The translations under genes were made by a program, and so were the position numbers. A DNA stretch of 64,000 nt from Pseudonocardiales bacterium (lineage in GTDB: Bacteria > Actinomycetota > Actinomycetes > Mycobacteriales > Pseudonocardiaceae). Below the pieces are notes generated by a model. The model did no database searches, was not told where the DNA came from, and saw only the letters and a program-made list of their open reading frames with translations. The stretch lies in contig JAFAWY010000064.1 of the NCBI GenBank assembly GCA_019241525.1, positions 1-64,000 on the forward strand, read 5' to 3'. The first letter of the stretch is position 1; each line of letters begins with the position of its first letter. Positions 1 to 12,905 of this stretch are shown in pieces.

Positions 1-1642
1 CGACGTCCTCGGACCGCGTACCCATACCGATGCGGCCCTTCCCACCTCTTAACTGCCGGCTATAGGTATCCACGGAGGTCCGTTTGAGATAGCCACCACG
101 GGAAACGGTGACAGCCACGTCCTCCATCTGAACCAAGTCTTCGAGCCGGATCTCGCCCGTATCCTCGATGATCTGGGTCCGGCGCTCGTCTCCGAAATCC
201 TTTTGAACATCCCTGAGTTCTTTGACGATGAGGCCCCGCAAAACTTTTTCCGAGCCGAGAATCTCGACGTATTCAGCGATTTGGCGCTGAATCTCGGCCA
301 GATCCTTCAGGATCTGTTCCTGCTCCATGGCGGTGAGGCGCTGCAATTGCAGTTCGAGAATAGCCTTGGCCTGACGGTCAGAGAACTCGAACCGTTCGAC
401 CAGGCCGGAGTGCGCCTCTCTAACTGTTTTTGCGGAACGAATCAGCGTGATTACGGCATCCAGGTTATCGAGGGCCTTCTTGAACCCGAGCAGAATGTGC
501 TCTCGTTCGCGAGCCTTTCGCAACAGGTAATTCGTACGACGCCGCACGACATCGAGGCGGTGATCGATGAAGCGCTTGATCACGTCGATGATGCCGAGTT
601 CGCGGGGCTGCCCGTTGACGATCGACAGCATGATGACGCCGAAGTTCACCTGCATCTGCGTCTGCTTATACAGGTTGTTGAGGATCACCTCGGCGTTCTC
701 GCCGCGCTTGAGGTCAAATACGATGCGCATACCGTCGCGGTCACTCTCATCGCGCGCATCGGAGATTCCTTCGATCTTCTTTTCCGCAACCAGAGCAGCG
801 ACGTGCTCAATCAGCCGAGCCTTGTTTACCTGGAAGGGAAGCTCGGTCACAACGATTGCTTCCCTGTCCTTGCCGGTCTTTTCGGTTGCCGCCTTCGCAC
901 GGAGCTTGAGGCTGCCGCGACCCTTCAAGTAGTAGTCGAGGATACCCTGCCGTCCGAGGATGAACCCTCCTGTTGGAAAGTCCGGACCGGGCACGAGTTC
1001 GAGAATCTTGGCGATGGGGGTAGCAGGGTCGTTGACCAGCGCTATGGTCGCGTCGATGATTTCCCGTATATTGTGCGGCGGGATGTTGGTGGCCATCCCG
1101 ACGGCGATCCCGGAGCTGCCGTTAACCAGAAGGTTCGGGATTCGCGACGGCAGTACTACCGGCTGCTGGGTGCGTCCGTCATAGTTCGGCTCGAAATCGA
1201 CGGTTTCTTTGTCGATGTCGGCCAGCATTTCCATCGCCAGCGGGGTGAGCCGGCATTCGGTGTACCGCATCGCGGCGGCCGGGTCATTGCCCGGAGAGCC
1301 GAAGTTGCCCTGCCCGTCGACCAGCGGGTAACGCATGGACCACGGCTGGGCCAGCCGTACCAAGGTGTCGTAGATCGCGGAGTCGCCGTGCGGGTGGTAG
1401 TTGCCCATTACGTCGCCGACGACCCGCGCGCACTTAACGTAGCCGCGATCCGGGCGGAATCCCGAGTCGTACATCGAGTACAGCACCCGGCGGTGTACCG
1501 GCTTGAGCCCGTCCCGGACGTCCGGCAAGGCGCGTCCCACGATCACGCTCATCGCGTAGTCGATATAAGAACGCTGCATTTCCTGCTGGATGTCGACCGG
1601 CTCGACGCGGTCTCCGTCTGGCGGCAGGGTGATCTCCGTCAC
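1..1642 (-). CDS. gyrA: DNA gyrase subunit A, N-terminal part (3' end outside window)
   Basis: Reverse-strand translation from GTG at 1642 gives [52 protein letters not shown], the classic GyrA N-terminus; open to the window edge; follows gyrB. Confidence 0.96.
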   Translation of the reverse strand, partial: MTEITLPPDGDRVEPVDIQQEMQRSYIDYAMSVIVGRALPDVRDGLKPVHRRVLYSMYDSGFRPDRGYVKCARVVGDVMGNYHPHGDSAIYDTLVRLAQPWSMRYPLVDGQGNFGSPGNDPAAAMRYTECRLTPLAMEMLADIDKETVDFEPNYDGRTQQPVVLPSRIPNLLVNGSSGIAVGMATNIPPHNIREIIDATIALVNDPATPIAKILELVPGPDFPTGGFILGRQGILDYYLKGRGSLKLRAKAATEKTGKDREAIVVTELPFQVNKARLIEHVAALVAEKKIEGISDARDESDRDGMRIVFDLKRGENAEVILNNLYKQTQMQVNFGVIMLSIVNGQPRELGIIDVIKRFIDHRLDVVRRRTNYLLRKAREREHILLGFKKALDNLDAVITLIRSAKTVREAHSGLVERFEFSDRQAKAILELQLQRLTAMEQEQILKDLAEIQRQIAEYVEILGSEKVLRGLIVKELRDVQKDFGDERRTQIIEDTGEIRLEDLVQMEDVAVTVSRGGYLKRTSVDTYSRQLRGGKGRIGMGTRSEDV

Positions 1643-1768
1643 TACCTTTGGTTCCCTTCAGCGGGCACTGACATGCCGCGCAACCTGGCCAGTCTACCGA
1701 TGACAGAGCGTGCACACTGCCCGGACGCGCACCCAGCCAGCAGGAGCACCGGTGGCTGGGCCGTGCGC

Positions 1769-1927
1769 TCAAGCAGGGAAAAGCTCATCTAATTTCACGT
1801 TGAGGGAAAAGGGCTCGGTTGTGCTGAATTCGATCTCCGAGCGGTAGCGGTCGTCCTCGCCGAGCGCGGCGTACACATCCGCGGTCAGCAGGGCGACCGG
1901 CGGCTCGGGCCCAGGCAACGCGGTCAC
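1769..1927 (-). CDS. small ORF (52 aa) between gyrB and gyrA; weak resemblance to the N-terminal strand region of SsgA-like proteins
   Basis: GTG start preceded by AAGGAG at 5-nt spacing; translation MTALPGPEPPVALLTADVYAALGEDDRYRSEIEFSTTEPFSLNVKLDELFPA. Not in the ORF track (short, GTG start). Confidence 0.5.
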   Translation of the reverse strand: MTALPGPEPPVALLTADVYAALGEDDRYRSEIEFSTTEPFSLNVKLDELFPA

Positions 1928-1947
1928 AACATCTCCTTGGCGACCGG

Positions 1948-4080
<2,133 letters not shown>

Positions 4081-4304
4081 TTATCATTCTACTGGTCCTC
4101 CTGGACTGGGGGGGCCCAGGGACACCCCTCATCTGCTCACAGCGCGGTTAATTCTTGTCGACGCAGGTCCGGACGGCCGGGACATGGTGCAGCCGCGGCT
4201 GCCGGGCTGTGAGTGGCTGTCCTGTGCACGCTTCGGCACAGCGTGTCGACACAGGTCGACACAGTGAGCACTGCGAGCGCGACATGCGGGCGCTGGGGGC
4301 GGCG

Positions 4305-4928
4305 TTAGCCGTAGGTGTCCCGAGGGCCACGGCCGCGGACGTGGCGGGGGCCCCGCACCCAAGTGGGCGCCGCTGGGCCCTGGACCCGTATTCGGGTGAC
4401 CACGCCTCGGCCGGCACCGGCAGAGATCCGGGCGATGAGCTGACGCTGCAGCAGCCGCAACTGGGTTGCCCAGGCCGTAGAACTGGCGCGGACCAGCAAT
4501 TCCCCCTCGTGCAAAGACACCGGCTGGGCATGCTCGGCGACGTCGCTACCGACCAGCTGCGTCCACCGCGCGAACACCACACCGGCTGAGACCCGATCAT
4601 TCCACCCACGCTCGGCGACCAGCCGGGACGCCAGAGCGCCCAGCAGCTGCGGATCCCGGTCATCCGGCCGGGGACCGGACCACCCGCGGCGCCGGCGGGG
4701 CGCTGGCCGCTGAGTGCCGGATCTGCTTGAGGTGCGCCGGGCGGCACGGGCAGATTCCAAGGCGGCGCGGGCTAGGTCGACGCCGCGCGGTGAGTCGGAG
4801 GGCGTCTGAGGTGGGCTCGCCGGTTCCTCGAACATCGACTTGTCCACACTATCCACAGGGTTATCCCCAGCTGGGGTTAGATCGCCATCGTCGCCGGCGT
4901 CATGAGGGCCATAGGGAGCATCAGACAC
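4305..4928 (-). CDS. dciA: DUF721 / DciA family protein (replicative helicase operator)
   Basis: C-terminal [47 protein letters not shown] is the DUF721 signature; GTG start overlaps the recF stop; position recF-dciA-gyrB is canonical. Confidence 0.9.
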   Translation of the reverse strand: MSDAPYGPHDAGDDGDLTPAGDNPVDSVDKSMFEEPASPPQTPSDSPRGVDLARAALESARAARRTSSRSGTQRPAPRRRRGWSGPRPDDRDPQLLGALASRLVAERGWNDRVSAGVVFARWTQLVGSDVAEHAQPVSLHEGELLVRASSTAWATQLRLLQRQLIARISAGAGRGVVTRIRVQGPAAPTWVRGPRHVRGRGPRDTYG

Positions 4929-6066
4929 GGCGTACCTCCCCGTTGTGCACGCCGAACCGCGCACCTTGCAGCTGAGCAGGGACGTCCTCTGGCACTGCGG
5001 CAGTGATCACAGCTTGTTCGGCGGCCTTCGCGACCTCGGCCAGCCGGGCCCGGCGGTAGGTGTCCAGCTCCGCGAACACGTCATCGAGCAGCAGCACCGG
5101 TTCCGCGCCGCCCGAGCGCAGCAACTGGTAGCTGGCCAGCCGCAAGGCGAGCGCGAACGACCACGATTCACCGTGGCTGGCGTAGCCCTTGGCGGGTAGC
5201 TGCCCGAGGCCCAACTCCAGGTCGTCGCGATGCGGCCCGACCAGACATACCCCGCGCTCCAGTTCAGCGCCGCGCACCCGACCCAGTTCGGCGAGCATTG
5301 CCACCTCCAGCGCTTCGACGTCGGCCTTGCCCGTCTCGTGCACCCCGGATTGCACCGCATCACCCAGGCTGCTGCGGTACTCCAGATGCGCCGCAGCCGA
5401 CTCCGGGGCCACCGCACGATAGGCCGCATCAACATACGGGGCCAGTTCGACGACGAGATCGAGCCGAGCGCCCAGCAGCTCCGCGCCGTGGCGGGCGAGA
5501 TGGCCATCCCAAACGTCCAGAGTGCGCAGATCAGCTGTGCCGCTCGAACGGCGGGACGCACCGGCGGATTTCAACAGCGCTACCCGCTGGCGCAACACCT
5601 TGTCGTAATCGGCGTGCACCCCGGCCAGCCGGGGCACACGCAGCACCAGCAGTTCGTCGAGGAACCGGCGGCGCTGCGCCGGGTCGCCGCGGACCAGTGC
5701 CAGGTCTTCCGGAGCGAACAGCACCGTTCGCAGCACACCCACGACGTCACGCAACCTGGGTACCGGGGAACGGTTGATCCTGGCCCGGTTCGGCCGGCCC
5801 GGGGTGATCTCCAGTTCCAGGGTCAGCTCCCGGCCGGCGTGGACCACGGCAGCGCGCACGACGGCCCGCGCCGCCCCTTGCCGCACCAGCGGCGCGTTGC
5901 TGGCCACCCGGTGCGAGCTCAAGGTGGACAGGTAGCCCAGCGCCTCGAGCAAGTTGGTCTTGCCCTGCCCGTTTGCCCCGATAAACACCGAGATGCCCGG
6001 TTCCAGCTCGAGTCTGGCGTGCTCCCAGGAGCGGAAATCGGTGACCTCAAGCTGGCGAGCGTACAT
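4921..6066 (-). CDS. recF: DNA replication/repair protein RecF
   Basis: [47 protein letters not shown] (Walker A) and [11 protein letters not shown]. Confidence 0.98.
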   Translation of the reverse strand: MYARQLEVTDFRSWEHARLELEPGISVFIGANGQGKTNLLEALGYLSTLSSHRVASNAPLVRQGAARAVVRAAVVHAGRELTLELEITPGRPNRARINRSPVPRLRDVVGVLRTVLFAPEDLALVRGDPAQRRRFLDELLVLRVPRLAGVHADYDKVLRQRVALLKSAGASRRSSGTADLRTLDVWDGHLARHGAELLGARLDLVVELAPYVDAAYRAVAPESAAAHLEYRSSLGDAVQSGVHETGKADVEALEVAMLAELGRVRGAELERGVCLVGPHRDDLELGLGQLPAKGYASHGESWSFALALRLASYQLLRSGGAEPVLLLDDVFAELDTYRRARLAEVAKAAEQAVITAAVPEDVPAQLQGARFGVHNGEVRRV

Positions 6067-6106
6067 GGGGCGTGCTTAAGGCGTCCTCAGGCGCAGTCAG
6101 CGGCGA

Positions 6107-7006
6107 TTAACTCGCCGGGTCGGCACTGGCAGCTTGCACGGCGTGCCCGCCGAACTCCTGGCGCAACGCTGCCACCGCGCGCATGGCTGGCGAGTCAGGC
6201 TGCCGGGAGGTGAACCGGGCAAATAGTGCCGCGGAGATGACCGGTGCCGGCACGGCGTGGTTGATCGCTTCTTCCACCGTCCAACGGCCCTCGCCGGAGT
6301 CGGCCACCCACCCCCGTAGCTGGGCCAGTTGCGGATCCTTGTCCAGTGCTGCCACCAGCAGCTCCAGCAGCCAGGAGCGGACTACCGTGCCGCGCTGCCA
6401 TGCCTTGAACACTGCGGGCACGTCGGTAATCAGCTCGGCAGCGTCGAGCAGCTCGTAACCTTCGGCGTAGGCCTGCATCACGCCGTACTCGATGCCGTTG
6501 TGCACCATTTTGGCGAAGTGCCCGGCGCCGACACCGCCGGCGTGCACGAAGCCCTCCTCCCGGGGACCTTCCGGGCGTAGCGCGTCGAACACCGGCACCA
6601 GCCGGTCGACGTACTCGGCGGCGCCGCCGACCATCAGGCCGTAGCCGTTGGTCCGGCCCCATATCCCGCCCGAGACGCCGCAGTCCAGGTACCCGACACC
6701 ATGATCGGCAAGCAGCTGCGCGTTCGCCTGATCCTCGGTGTAGTGCGAGTTGCCGCCGTCGACGACCACGTCGTCACGGTCGAGCAAATCCGCGAGCTGC
6801 ATGACGGTGTTCCGGGTCGCCTCGCCGGCCGGAATCATGATCCATACCGACCGGGGCGGTGCCAGGCGCTCGGCCATCTCCGCCAGCGAGGTGACATCGC
6901 GGGTCGGCGAGGTCCGCGAGTAGCCGAAGACCTCGATGCCAGCGGCGCGCAGCCGGTCGCGCATGTGGCCGCCCATTCGGCCCAACCCGACGAGTCCGAG
7001 TTGCAC
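6107..7006 (-). CDS. gnd: 6-phosphogluconate dehydrogenase, decarboxylating (short ~300-aa type)
   Basis: MQLGLVGLGRMGGHM, VVDGGNSHYTED, GVSGGIWG, KMVHNGIEYGVMQAYAEGY. Confidence 0.96.
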   Translation of the reverse strand: MQLGLVGLGRMGGHMRDRLRAAGIEVFGYSRTSPTRDVTSLAEMAERLAPPRSVWIMIPAGEATRNTVMQLADLLDRDDVVVDGGNSHYTEDQANAQLLADHGVGYLDCGVSGGIWGRTNGYGLMVGGAAEYVDRLVPVFDALRPEGPREEGFVHAGGVGAGHFAKMVHNGIEYGVMQAYAEGYELLDAAELITDVPAVFKAWQRGTVVRSWLLELLVAALDKDPQLAQLRGWVADSGEGRWTVEEAINHAVPAPVISAALFARFTSRQPDSPAMRAVAALRQEFGGHAVQAASADPAS

Positions 7007-8168
7007 GGCGAAACCTCCCTGAGGTGAGTGCTTCTACCGTAGCGGCGCGGCGCTGCATGCAGATGCGTCGAGGGCGCATCCACTGCCCGGGTAGTAAGGG
7101 TTTCTCTTGATAAGAGAGAACTCCAGTAGCAGTAGTAAGTGCTGTGGGCAGTGTGGATGCACGCCATCGGTGCAGCTCCGGTGGCGCGGTGCGGTGTGCA
7201 CGCCTGCAGTGTGTCGGTCGCCGAGCGGCCGGCTGATGGTGGATCGCGGCGGACGCGGGCGCCGAGTACACAGCGTTGCCGGTTTATCCACAGAGTTGTC
7301 CTCAGATGTGGGTGGATCGCCGACTCAACAAGACGTGACGTGCGGTTCGCAATCCTTCGTTTACCCACGGTTCACCGCGCTGGACGCGATCGGCCCACAC
7401 GAGGTGCTGAGGTTGCTTTCCCCAGCCTGAGACGGCGTTCGTCGTCCAGCGGACCCTGGCTGATTCAATGACCATGGCAGCGTCTCCCTGGTCGCTGAAA
7501 CCACGCTCAGCGACGTACCAGGATGGATCTCGTGCTGGCGCCCGGTGGCCTGGGTCGAAACGAGCAGATGAGCGGTGCGCGCTGCCGACACCACCAGGAC
7601 CTGGACCACGTCGGTCTGTACTGGATCGCTGATCCTTGCTGCTGCGGGCCTGCTCACCGGCCGCCGGGCCACCTCGCACCGCGACCGGTGAAATGGTGGT
7701 GTTTGACGGTCAGGTACGTCACTGCGGCCGGCTGTTGCGCTTACCGCACGCATCACTGGCGAGGCGGCGGCGCAGGCGATCGAATGCGACCCGATCCGCC
7801 GTATGGCGCCGGGTCGCCGACAACGGGCACCACATAGTGGTGGAGTGCCTCCGAAGCCGTTTCCGTTCCTTGGCGGCGAGGGGATCGTGAGGCCCGCTCA
7901 TCCATCCTCCGCGGCGGCCACGGCGGTCAGTCTGGGCGTTCCGGCGCTACGTCCAGACTGACCGCCCCGGATACTCATAGAGTTTGCCGGACAGGGTGGT
8001 CTAGGACATGCGGGTTATCCCCGACCCGACCCTGATCTGGGACGGATTGCGCTTCGGCTGGGCGCGGTCAAGCAGCCTGGCAGTGCCCGAGCTCTGACCT
8101 GTCCATCGGCGAGTTCCCTGCTGACAGACGGCTCGCTGTAACCCCCATTCAGGGCTAGATCAGTGCGG
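7007..8168. other. oriC: candidate replication-origin interval between gnd and dnaA (no convincing CDS)
   Basis: ~1.16 kb with no recognisable protein; DnaA-box-like TTATCCACA (7284-7292) and TTGTCCTCA (7296-7304); TTATCCCCG (8015-8023). In related genomes this side of dnaA holds oriC and dnaN. Confidence 0.5.
7922..7966. repeat. perfect 14-bp inverted repeat (hairpin) in the dnaA-gnd interval
   Basis: GGCGGTCAGTCTGG - 17 nt - CCAGACTGACCGCC. Confidence 0.85.
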
Positions 8169-9689
8169 TTAGGAACGGGCACGTTGCTTGATGCGGGAGG
8201 TGAGTTCCTGCACTTGGTCATACGTGCGGCGGCGCTCAGCCATCTCCTTACGGATCTTGCGGTCTGCGTGCATGACCGTCGTGTGGTCGCGGCCACCAAA
8301 GGTCTGCCCGATCCGGGGTAACGACAGATCGGTCAGCTCGCGGCATAAGTACATGGCGATCTGGCGGGCTTGCGCGACATGTTTGGTCTTGCCCGGGCCG
8401 CACAGGTCTTCGATGGTGACGCCGAAGAACTCCGCGGTCACCGCCATGATGTTGGGTGCGCCGATCTCGTGCGCCGCCTCGTCGGGGATCAGGTCGCGCA
8501 GCACGATCTCGGCGAGCTGGTTGTCGACTGGTTGTCGGTTCAGCGAGGCAAACGCCGTCACCCGGATCAGCGCTCCTTCCAGCTCGCGGATGTTGCGCTC
8601 GATCCGAGCGGCGATGAACTCCAACACCTCATCTGGTGCGGCCAGCCGGTCCCCCACGGCCTTCTTGCGCAGGATGGCGATCCGGGTTTCCAGCTCGGGT
8701 GGCTGGATATCGGTGATCAAGCCCCACTCAAACCGGGTGCGTAACCGGTCTTCCAGGGTGCCCAGTCCCTTGGGCGGGCGGTCGGAGGAGATCACGATCT
8801 GCTTGTTGGCGTTATGCAGCGTGTTGAACGTGTGGAAGAACTCCTCCTGGGTGCCCTCCTTGCCTTCCAGGAACTGGATGTCGTCAACCAGTAGTACATC
8901 GACATCGCGGTACCGCCGCTGGAAGGCCACCTTGCGGTCGTCTCGCAGGGAGTTGATGAAGTCGTTGGTGAACTCCTCGGTGGACACGTAGCGCACCCGC
9001 ATCCCGGGGAACAGCCGCTGCGCGTAATGCCCGACGGCATGCAGCAAGTGAGTCTTGCCCAACCCGGACTCACCCCAGACGAACAGCGGGTTGTACGCCC
9101 GAGCGGGAGCTTCAGACACTGCCACCGCGGCCGCATGCGCGAACCGGTTCGAGGCGCCGATGACGAACGTGTCGAACGTGTACTTCTCGTTGAGCCTGGT
9201 CTGCGAGCTGCGAGCCCGGGTTGCTGCAGCGGCGGCCGGACCGACTGCTGCGCTGGTCCCGCCAGCCCAGACTTCATTGACAGTGGCCACTGCTGCCTCC
9301 TCCCCGCTGAGCCGCCCAGGCCCGCTGGCCGGAGGCCCGGTCATGGGCGTACCGCCCAGAGGGATGTCATCGGGCACCGCCGAGCATGGATCGGTGAACT
9401 GTGACGGCAACTGGGGTGGCACCGGCAGCGGGTGGTCGACCTTGACCGCCAAGGAGACCTGCCGTCCCAAGTGCCTGGACAAGGCGGCACTGATCGGCTC
9501 GCGCAGCGCGCGCTCGATGGCGTCTTTGGCGAAATCGCTGGGTGCGGCCAGCAGTGCAGTGCCATCCAGCAGGCCGATCGGGCGGGTGACCCGCATCCAG
9601 GCGCGCTGCTGCGGCGAGAGCGTTCCGCTGGAAAGCTCCCGAACGACCTCGTTCCACACCTGGCCGAGATCGGTTTGCCGCTCTGACAC
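8169..9689 (-). CDS. dnaA: chromosomal replication initiator DnaA
   Basis: [24 protein letters not shown] (Walker A), [41 protein letters not shown]; likely GTG start ([12 protein letters not shown]) at 9689. Confidence 0.98.
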   Translation of the reverse strand: MSERQTDLGQVWNEVVRELSSGTLSPQQRAWMRVTRPIGLLDGTALLAAPSDFAKDAIERALREPISAALSRHLGRQVSLAVKVDHPLPVPPQLPSQFTDPCSAVPDDIPLGGTPMTGPPASGPGRLSGEEAAVATVNEVWAGGTSAAVGPAAAAATRARSSQTRLNEKYTFDTFVIGASNRFAHAAAVAVSEAPARAYNPLFVWGESGLGKTHLLHAVGHYAQRLFPGMRVRYVSTEEFTNDFINSLRDDRKVAFQRRYRDVDVLLVDDIQFLEGKEGTQEEFFHTFNTLHNANKQIVISSDRPPKGLGTLEDRLRTRFEWGLITDIQPPELETRIAILRKKAVGDRLAAPDEVLEFIAARIERNIRELEGALIRVTAFASLNRQPVDNQLAEIVLRDLIPDEAAHEIGAPNIMAVTAEFFGVTIEDLCGPGKTKHVAQARQIAMYLCRELTDLSLPRIGQTFGGRDHTTVMHADRKIRKEMAERRRTYDQVQELTSRIKQRARS

Positions 9690-9734
9690 CCGCTGACTCC
9701 CCTTCGGCCGGTGGTGGACTCTCACGAGCACCGT

Positions 9735-9766
9735 TCGTCCACAAGATTGTCCACAGCTGTGGATGA
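9735..9766. promoter_or_regulatory. DnaA-box cluster upstream of dnaA
   Basis: TCGTCCACA (9735-9743), TTGTCCACA (9747-9755) and reverse TGTGGATGA (9758-9766); the last two form the palindrome TCCACAGCTGTGGA. Confidence 0.75.
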
Positions 9767-10173
9767 CAGTGGTCCCCGCGCTCCCGGGTCCCCGACATAC
9801 CAGCTTGTCCCGCGGCTACCCGGCTGACTGCTAGCCCTGCTAGCCGCCGTCAGGCGCCACACGCGACCAAACGTGGGGTGCTGCCACAAGAACCCCGTGT
9901 AAGCAAGCACCACCGATGTAACGGCGTGTCGCCCGGACAGTAACGCCAGACGGCGGTTTTGACGGCGCGGCTACTCGCCGCATAGGCTCTGGTGGTCTCC
10001 CGTCTACCGGCGGGCATTCTTGCGTGCCCTCGCCCATGGCAGACCGGTCTGCTCACCGGGTGAGATGCCCTCGCAGCAATGCCGCCTGTGCTGGCAGGGG
10101 ACGCCCGACTACTGCGCAGTCCCGACGGCTGCGAGCCCGCAATGACAACCGAGCACCGGGAGAACGGACAGCC

Positions 10174-10317
10174 GTGACTAAGGGCAAGCGTACGTTCCAG
10201 CCGAACAACCGTCGCCGCGCGAAGACCCACGGGTTCCGGGTGCGCATGCGCACCCGTGCCGGGCGCGCCATCCTCGCGGCCCGGCGGCGCAAGGGCCGGG
10301 CTGAACTGTCAGCCTGA
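10174..10317 (+). CDS. rpmH: 50S ribosomal protein L34
   Basis: GTG start: [47 protein letters not shown]. Confidence 0.98.
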   Translation: MTKGKRTFQPNNRRRAKTHGFRVRMRTRAGRAILAARRRKGRAELSA

Positions 10318-10345
10318 CGCTAGAGACGTTCGGGAACCTCTCACG

Positions 10346-10795
10346 TTGCTGCCTGCCGCTGCCCGTCTAACCCGTCGCGAGGACTTCGCGGCGGCAGTGC
10401 AGCGGGGACGCCGAGCTGGCCGGGGTTCGGTTGTGGTGCACCTCGGCCGGGGCACCGCGGTGCACCCGAAGGTCGGTTTTGTGGTCGGCCGCGCCGTTGG
10501 CGGCTCAGTAGTGCGGCACCGGGTGCAGCGGCGGCTGCGGCATCTGATGCGGTCGCGGCTGGCCGTTTTACCCGCTGCCGCGCTGGTCGTGGTGCGCGCG
10601 CTGCCGGCGGCGGCTGGTGCGAGTAGCGCGGCTTTGGGTGACGACCTCGATACGGCGCTGGAGCGGTTGATCGGCACCACAGCAGGCCGCCCCAAGATTT
10701 CTGGCAGCGCGCCGGTCCTCACCGCGGATGAGTCGAACGCGGATGAGTCCGGCCCAGTTGACGCGCTCCCGGCGAGCTTTGGTAGCCGGCCATGA
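10346..10795 (+). CDS. rnpA: ribonuclease P protein component
   Basis: [33 protein letters not shown]...[28 protein letters not shown]; start (TTG) uncertain. Confidence 0.93.
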   Translation: MLPAAARLTRREDFAAAVQRGRRAGRGSVVVHLGRGTAVHPKVGFVVGRAVGGSVVRHRVQRRLRHLMRSRLAVLPAAALVVVRALPAAAGASSAALGDDLDTALERLIGTTAGRPKISGSAPVLTADESNADESGPVDALPASFGSRP

Positions 10796-11094
10796 CGGTT
10801 GACCGTCTTGACACCTCTCCGGCTCGGTCAACCCGTCCGGTGCTGTGGATGTTGGTGTCGGCGTTGGAGTTCTATCGCCGGTGGATTTCTCCAGTCCTGC
10901 CGCCTAGCTGCCGGTTCTCTCCCAGTTGCAGTGCTTACGCGATCGAGGCGCTGACTGTTCACGGGGTGCTGCGCGGATCGTGGTTGACCGTAAGGCGGCT
11001 GTTGCGCTGCGGACCCTGGCACCCTGGAGGCATGGACCCGGTGCCCCCCGCAAGACCTGCCCGCTCCCAGGCCGAGAGTGAGTCGATGTGCTGA
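10792..11094 (+). CDS. yidD: membrane protein insertion efficiency factor YidD
   Basis: [59 protein letters not shown]. Confidence 0.96.
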   Translation: MTVDRLDTSPARSTRPVLWMLVSALEFYRRWISPVLPPSCRFSPSCSAYAIEALTVHGVLRGSWLTVRRLLRCGPWHPGGMDPVPPARPARSQAESESMC

Positions 11095-12284
11095 ACTTCA
11101 TCTACTACCCGGTGTCGGCCATCTTGTGGTTCTGGCACAAGGTCTTCGGCTACGTGTTCGGTGCGGGTAGCGGGTTCACCTGGGCGCTGGCGGTGGTGTT
11201 CCTGGTGTTCACCCTGCGCGCGGTGCTGTTCAAGCCGTTCGTCAGCCAGGTCCGCTCGATGCGCAAGATGCAGGAGTTCGCACCGGAAATCCAGAAGCTG
11301 AAAAAGAAATACGGGGACGACCGCCAGAAGATGGCGGTGGAAATGCAGAAGCTGCAGACCGAGCACGGGGTCAATCCGCTGGGTGGCTGCCTCCCGGTGC
11401 TGGTGCAGATCCCGGTGTTCATCGGTCTGTTCCACGTGCTGCGCTCGTTCAACCGGCCGTTCCTGTCCGCCGATGCGAACCGCCAGATCGGCAACTACGT
11501 GTTCAGCGCGGCCGACGTACGATCCTTCCTCGACGCGCACCTGTTCGGCGTGCCGCTGTCGGCGTACATCACCGAGCCGGCCGACCTGTTGGCCCGCTAC
11601 GGTGACATCTCCCGGTGGCAGATCGGTGTGGTTGCAGTGCCGCTGACCATCGTGGCGGGCATCCTCACCCATCTCACTGCAAAGCACTCGGTGGCGCGGC
11701 AGAATCCCGCGCAGATCGCCGCCAACCCGCAAGCGGCCATGATGAACAAACTCATGGTGTGGCTGTTCCCGCTGGGTGTGGTGGCCGGTGGTCCGTTCTT
11801 CCCGCTGGCGATCCTGCTGTACTGGTTGTCCAACAACTTGTGGACGCTGGCTCAGCAGCGGGTGGTCTACCAGTGGATCGATGCTGAGGACGAGGAAAAA
11901 AAGCAGGCCGCGATCGCGGCGCGACAGTCGTTGGCGCCCCGGCCCGGGCAGAAACCAGGCCGTCCGAAGAGGGATGGTGCGTCGACGCCCGCTAACCTTA
12001 CCGACAGTGACGAACCGGACAGCAGACTCGAGTCGGCTGCAGATACCAGCGGAGCGGAAGACACTGGCAGCAGATCGCGGGTTAGTTCCGCTGACAGGGA
12101 TCCAACCGCCGGCGCCGACGCTGATGGTCCAACTGCCGGCGGTGGCTCGGTGGTCGGACGAGCCGATGGTGCCACACCGTCCACCAATGGCCAGAGCTCG
12201 GCTCAGGTGGATGGTCCGGGGCGACCTGGCATGATTCAACAGCGGCCGCGGCCGCGGAAGAAGCCCAACCGGAAGCGTCGCTGA
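11088..12284 (+). CDS. yidC: membrane protein insertase YidC
   Basis: [24 protein letters not shown]..., [31 protein letters not shown]; long hydrophilic basic tail. Confidence 0.96.
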   Translation: MLNFIYYPVSAILWFWHKVFGYVFGAGSGFTWALAVVFLVFTLRAVLFKPFVSQVRSMRKMQEFAPEIQKLKKKYGDDRQKMAVEMQKLQTEHGVNPLGGCLPVLVQIPVFIGLFHVLRSFNRPFLSADANRQIGNYVFSAADVRSFLDAHLFGVPLSAYITEPADLLARYGDISRWQIGVVAVPLTIVAGILTHLTAKHSVARQNPAQIAANPQAAMMNKLMVWLFPLGVVAGGPFFPLAILLYWLSNNLWTLAQQRVVYQWIDAEDEEKKQAAIAARQSLAPRPGQKPGRPKRDGASTPANLTDSDEPDSRLESAADTSGAEDTGSRSRVSSADRDPTAGADADGPTAGGGSVVGRADGATPSTNGQSSAQVDGPGRPGMIQQRPRPRKKPNRKRR

Positions 12285-12312
12285 GGGCGCGATCGCCGGA
12301 GAGGAGACAGTT

Positions 12313-12891
12313 GTGGCGGACACGCTGGCGACTGATGCAGCAGTGACCGAGAGGACGTCGCCGACCGACGATGGTGGCACCGCGGATGCCGCCCGTGCGG
12401 CCAGCGAGGCGGCACCGGTCGTGAACGAGGAGCTTCTTGTTCAGGAAGGCGACGTCGCGGGCGACTACCTCGAACGACTGCTCGACCTCGTGGACTACGA
12501 CGGCGACATCGATCTCGACGTCGAGGCGGGCCGCGCCATGGTCAGTATCGACGGCGGGGACGATCTAGCGAAGCTGGTGGGTCCCCGAGGGGTGGTTCTG
12601 GAGGCTCTGCAAGAACTCACCCGGCTCGCGGTGCAGCAACAGACCGGTGCTCGCAGCCGGCTGATGCTCGACATCGCACAGTGGCGGTCTTCCCGGCGGA
12701 GCGATCTCAGTGCGCTCGGTCAGACCACGGCGCAGCGGGTCCTGGAAAGCGGTCAGCCGATCCGGCTGCAGCCGATGACGCCCTTCGAGCGGAAAATCGT
12801 GCATGACGCGGTGGCCATGGTGGACGGTGTGCACAGCGAGAGCGAGGGTGAAGAGCCCCAGCGCCGCGTCGTGGTGTTCCCCTCTGAGTGA
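12313..12891 (+). CDS. jag: Jag/KhpB family RNA-binding protein (KH-R3H)
   Basis: Position between yidC and rsmG; LVGPRGVVLEALQELTRLAVQQQTGARSRLMLDIAQWR and R3H MTPFERKIVHDAVAMVDGVHSESEGEEPQRRVVV. Confidence 0.93.
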   Translation: MADTLATDAAVTERTSPTDDGGTADAARAASEAAPVVNEELLVQEGDVAGDYLERLLDLVDYDGDIDLDVEAGRAMVSIDGGDDLAKLVGPRGVVLEALQELTRLAVQQQTGARSRLMLDIAQWRSSRRSDLSALGQTTAQRVLESGQPIRLQPMTPFERKIVHDAVAMVDGVHSESEGEEPQRRVVVFPSE

Positions 12892-12905
12892 CCTGTCCCT
12901 GCGCC

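Noticed and set aside
203-1792. 529-aa plus-strand ORF
   Set aside because: Antisense to gyrA, whose reverse-strand translation is clearly conserved; long antisense ORFs are common in high-GC DNA.
7302-7890. several 60-130-aa ORFs in the dnaA-gnd interval
   Set aside because: No recognisable motif, no RBS support, mutually overlapping on both strands; none resembles DnaN or a transposase convincingly.
10959-12380. 473-aa minus-strand ORF
   Set aside because: Antisense to yidC/yidD; low-complexity His/Arg-rich composition typical of spurious frames.
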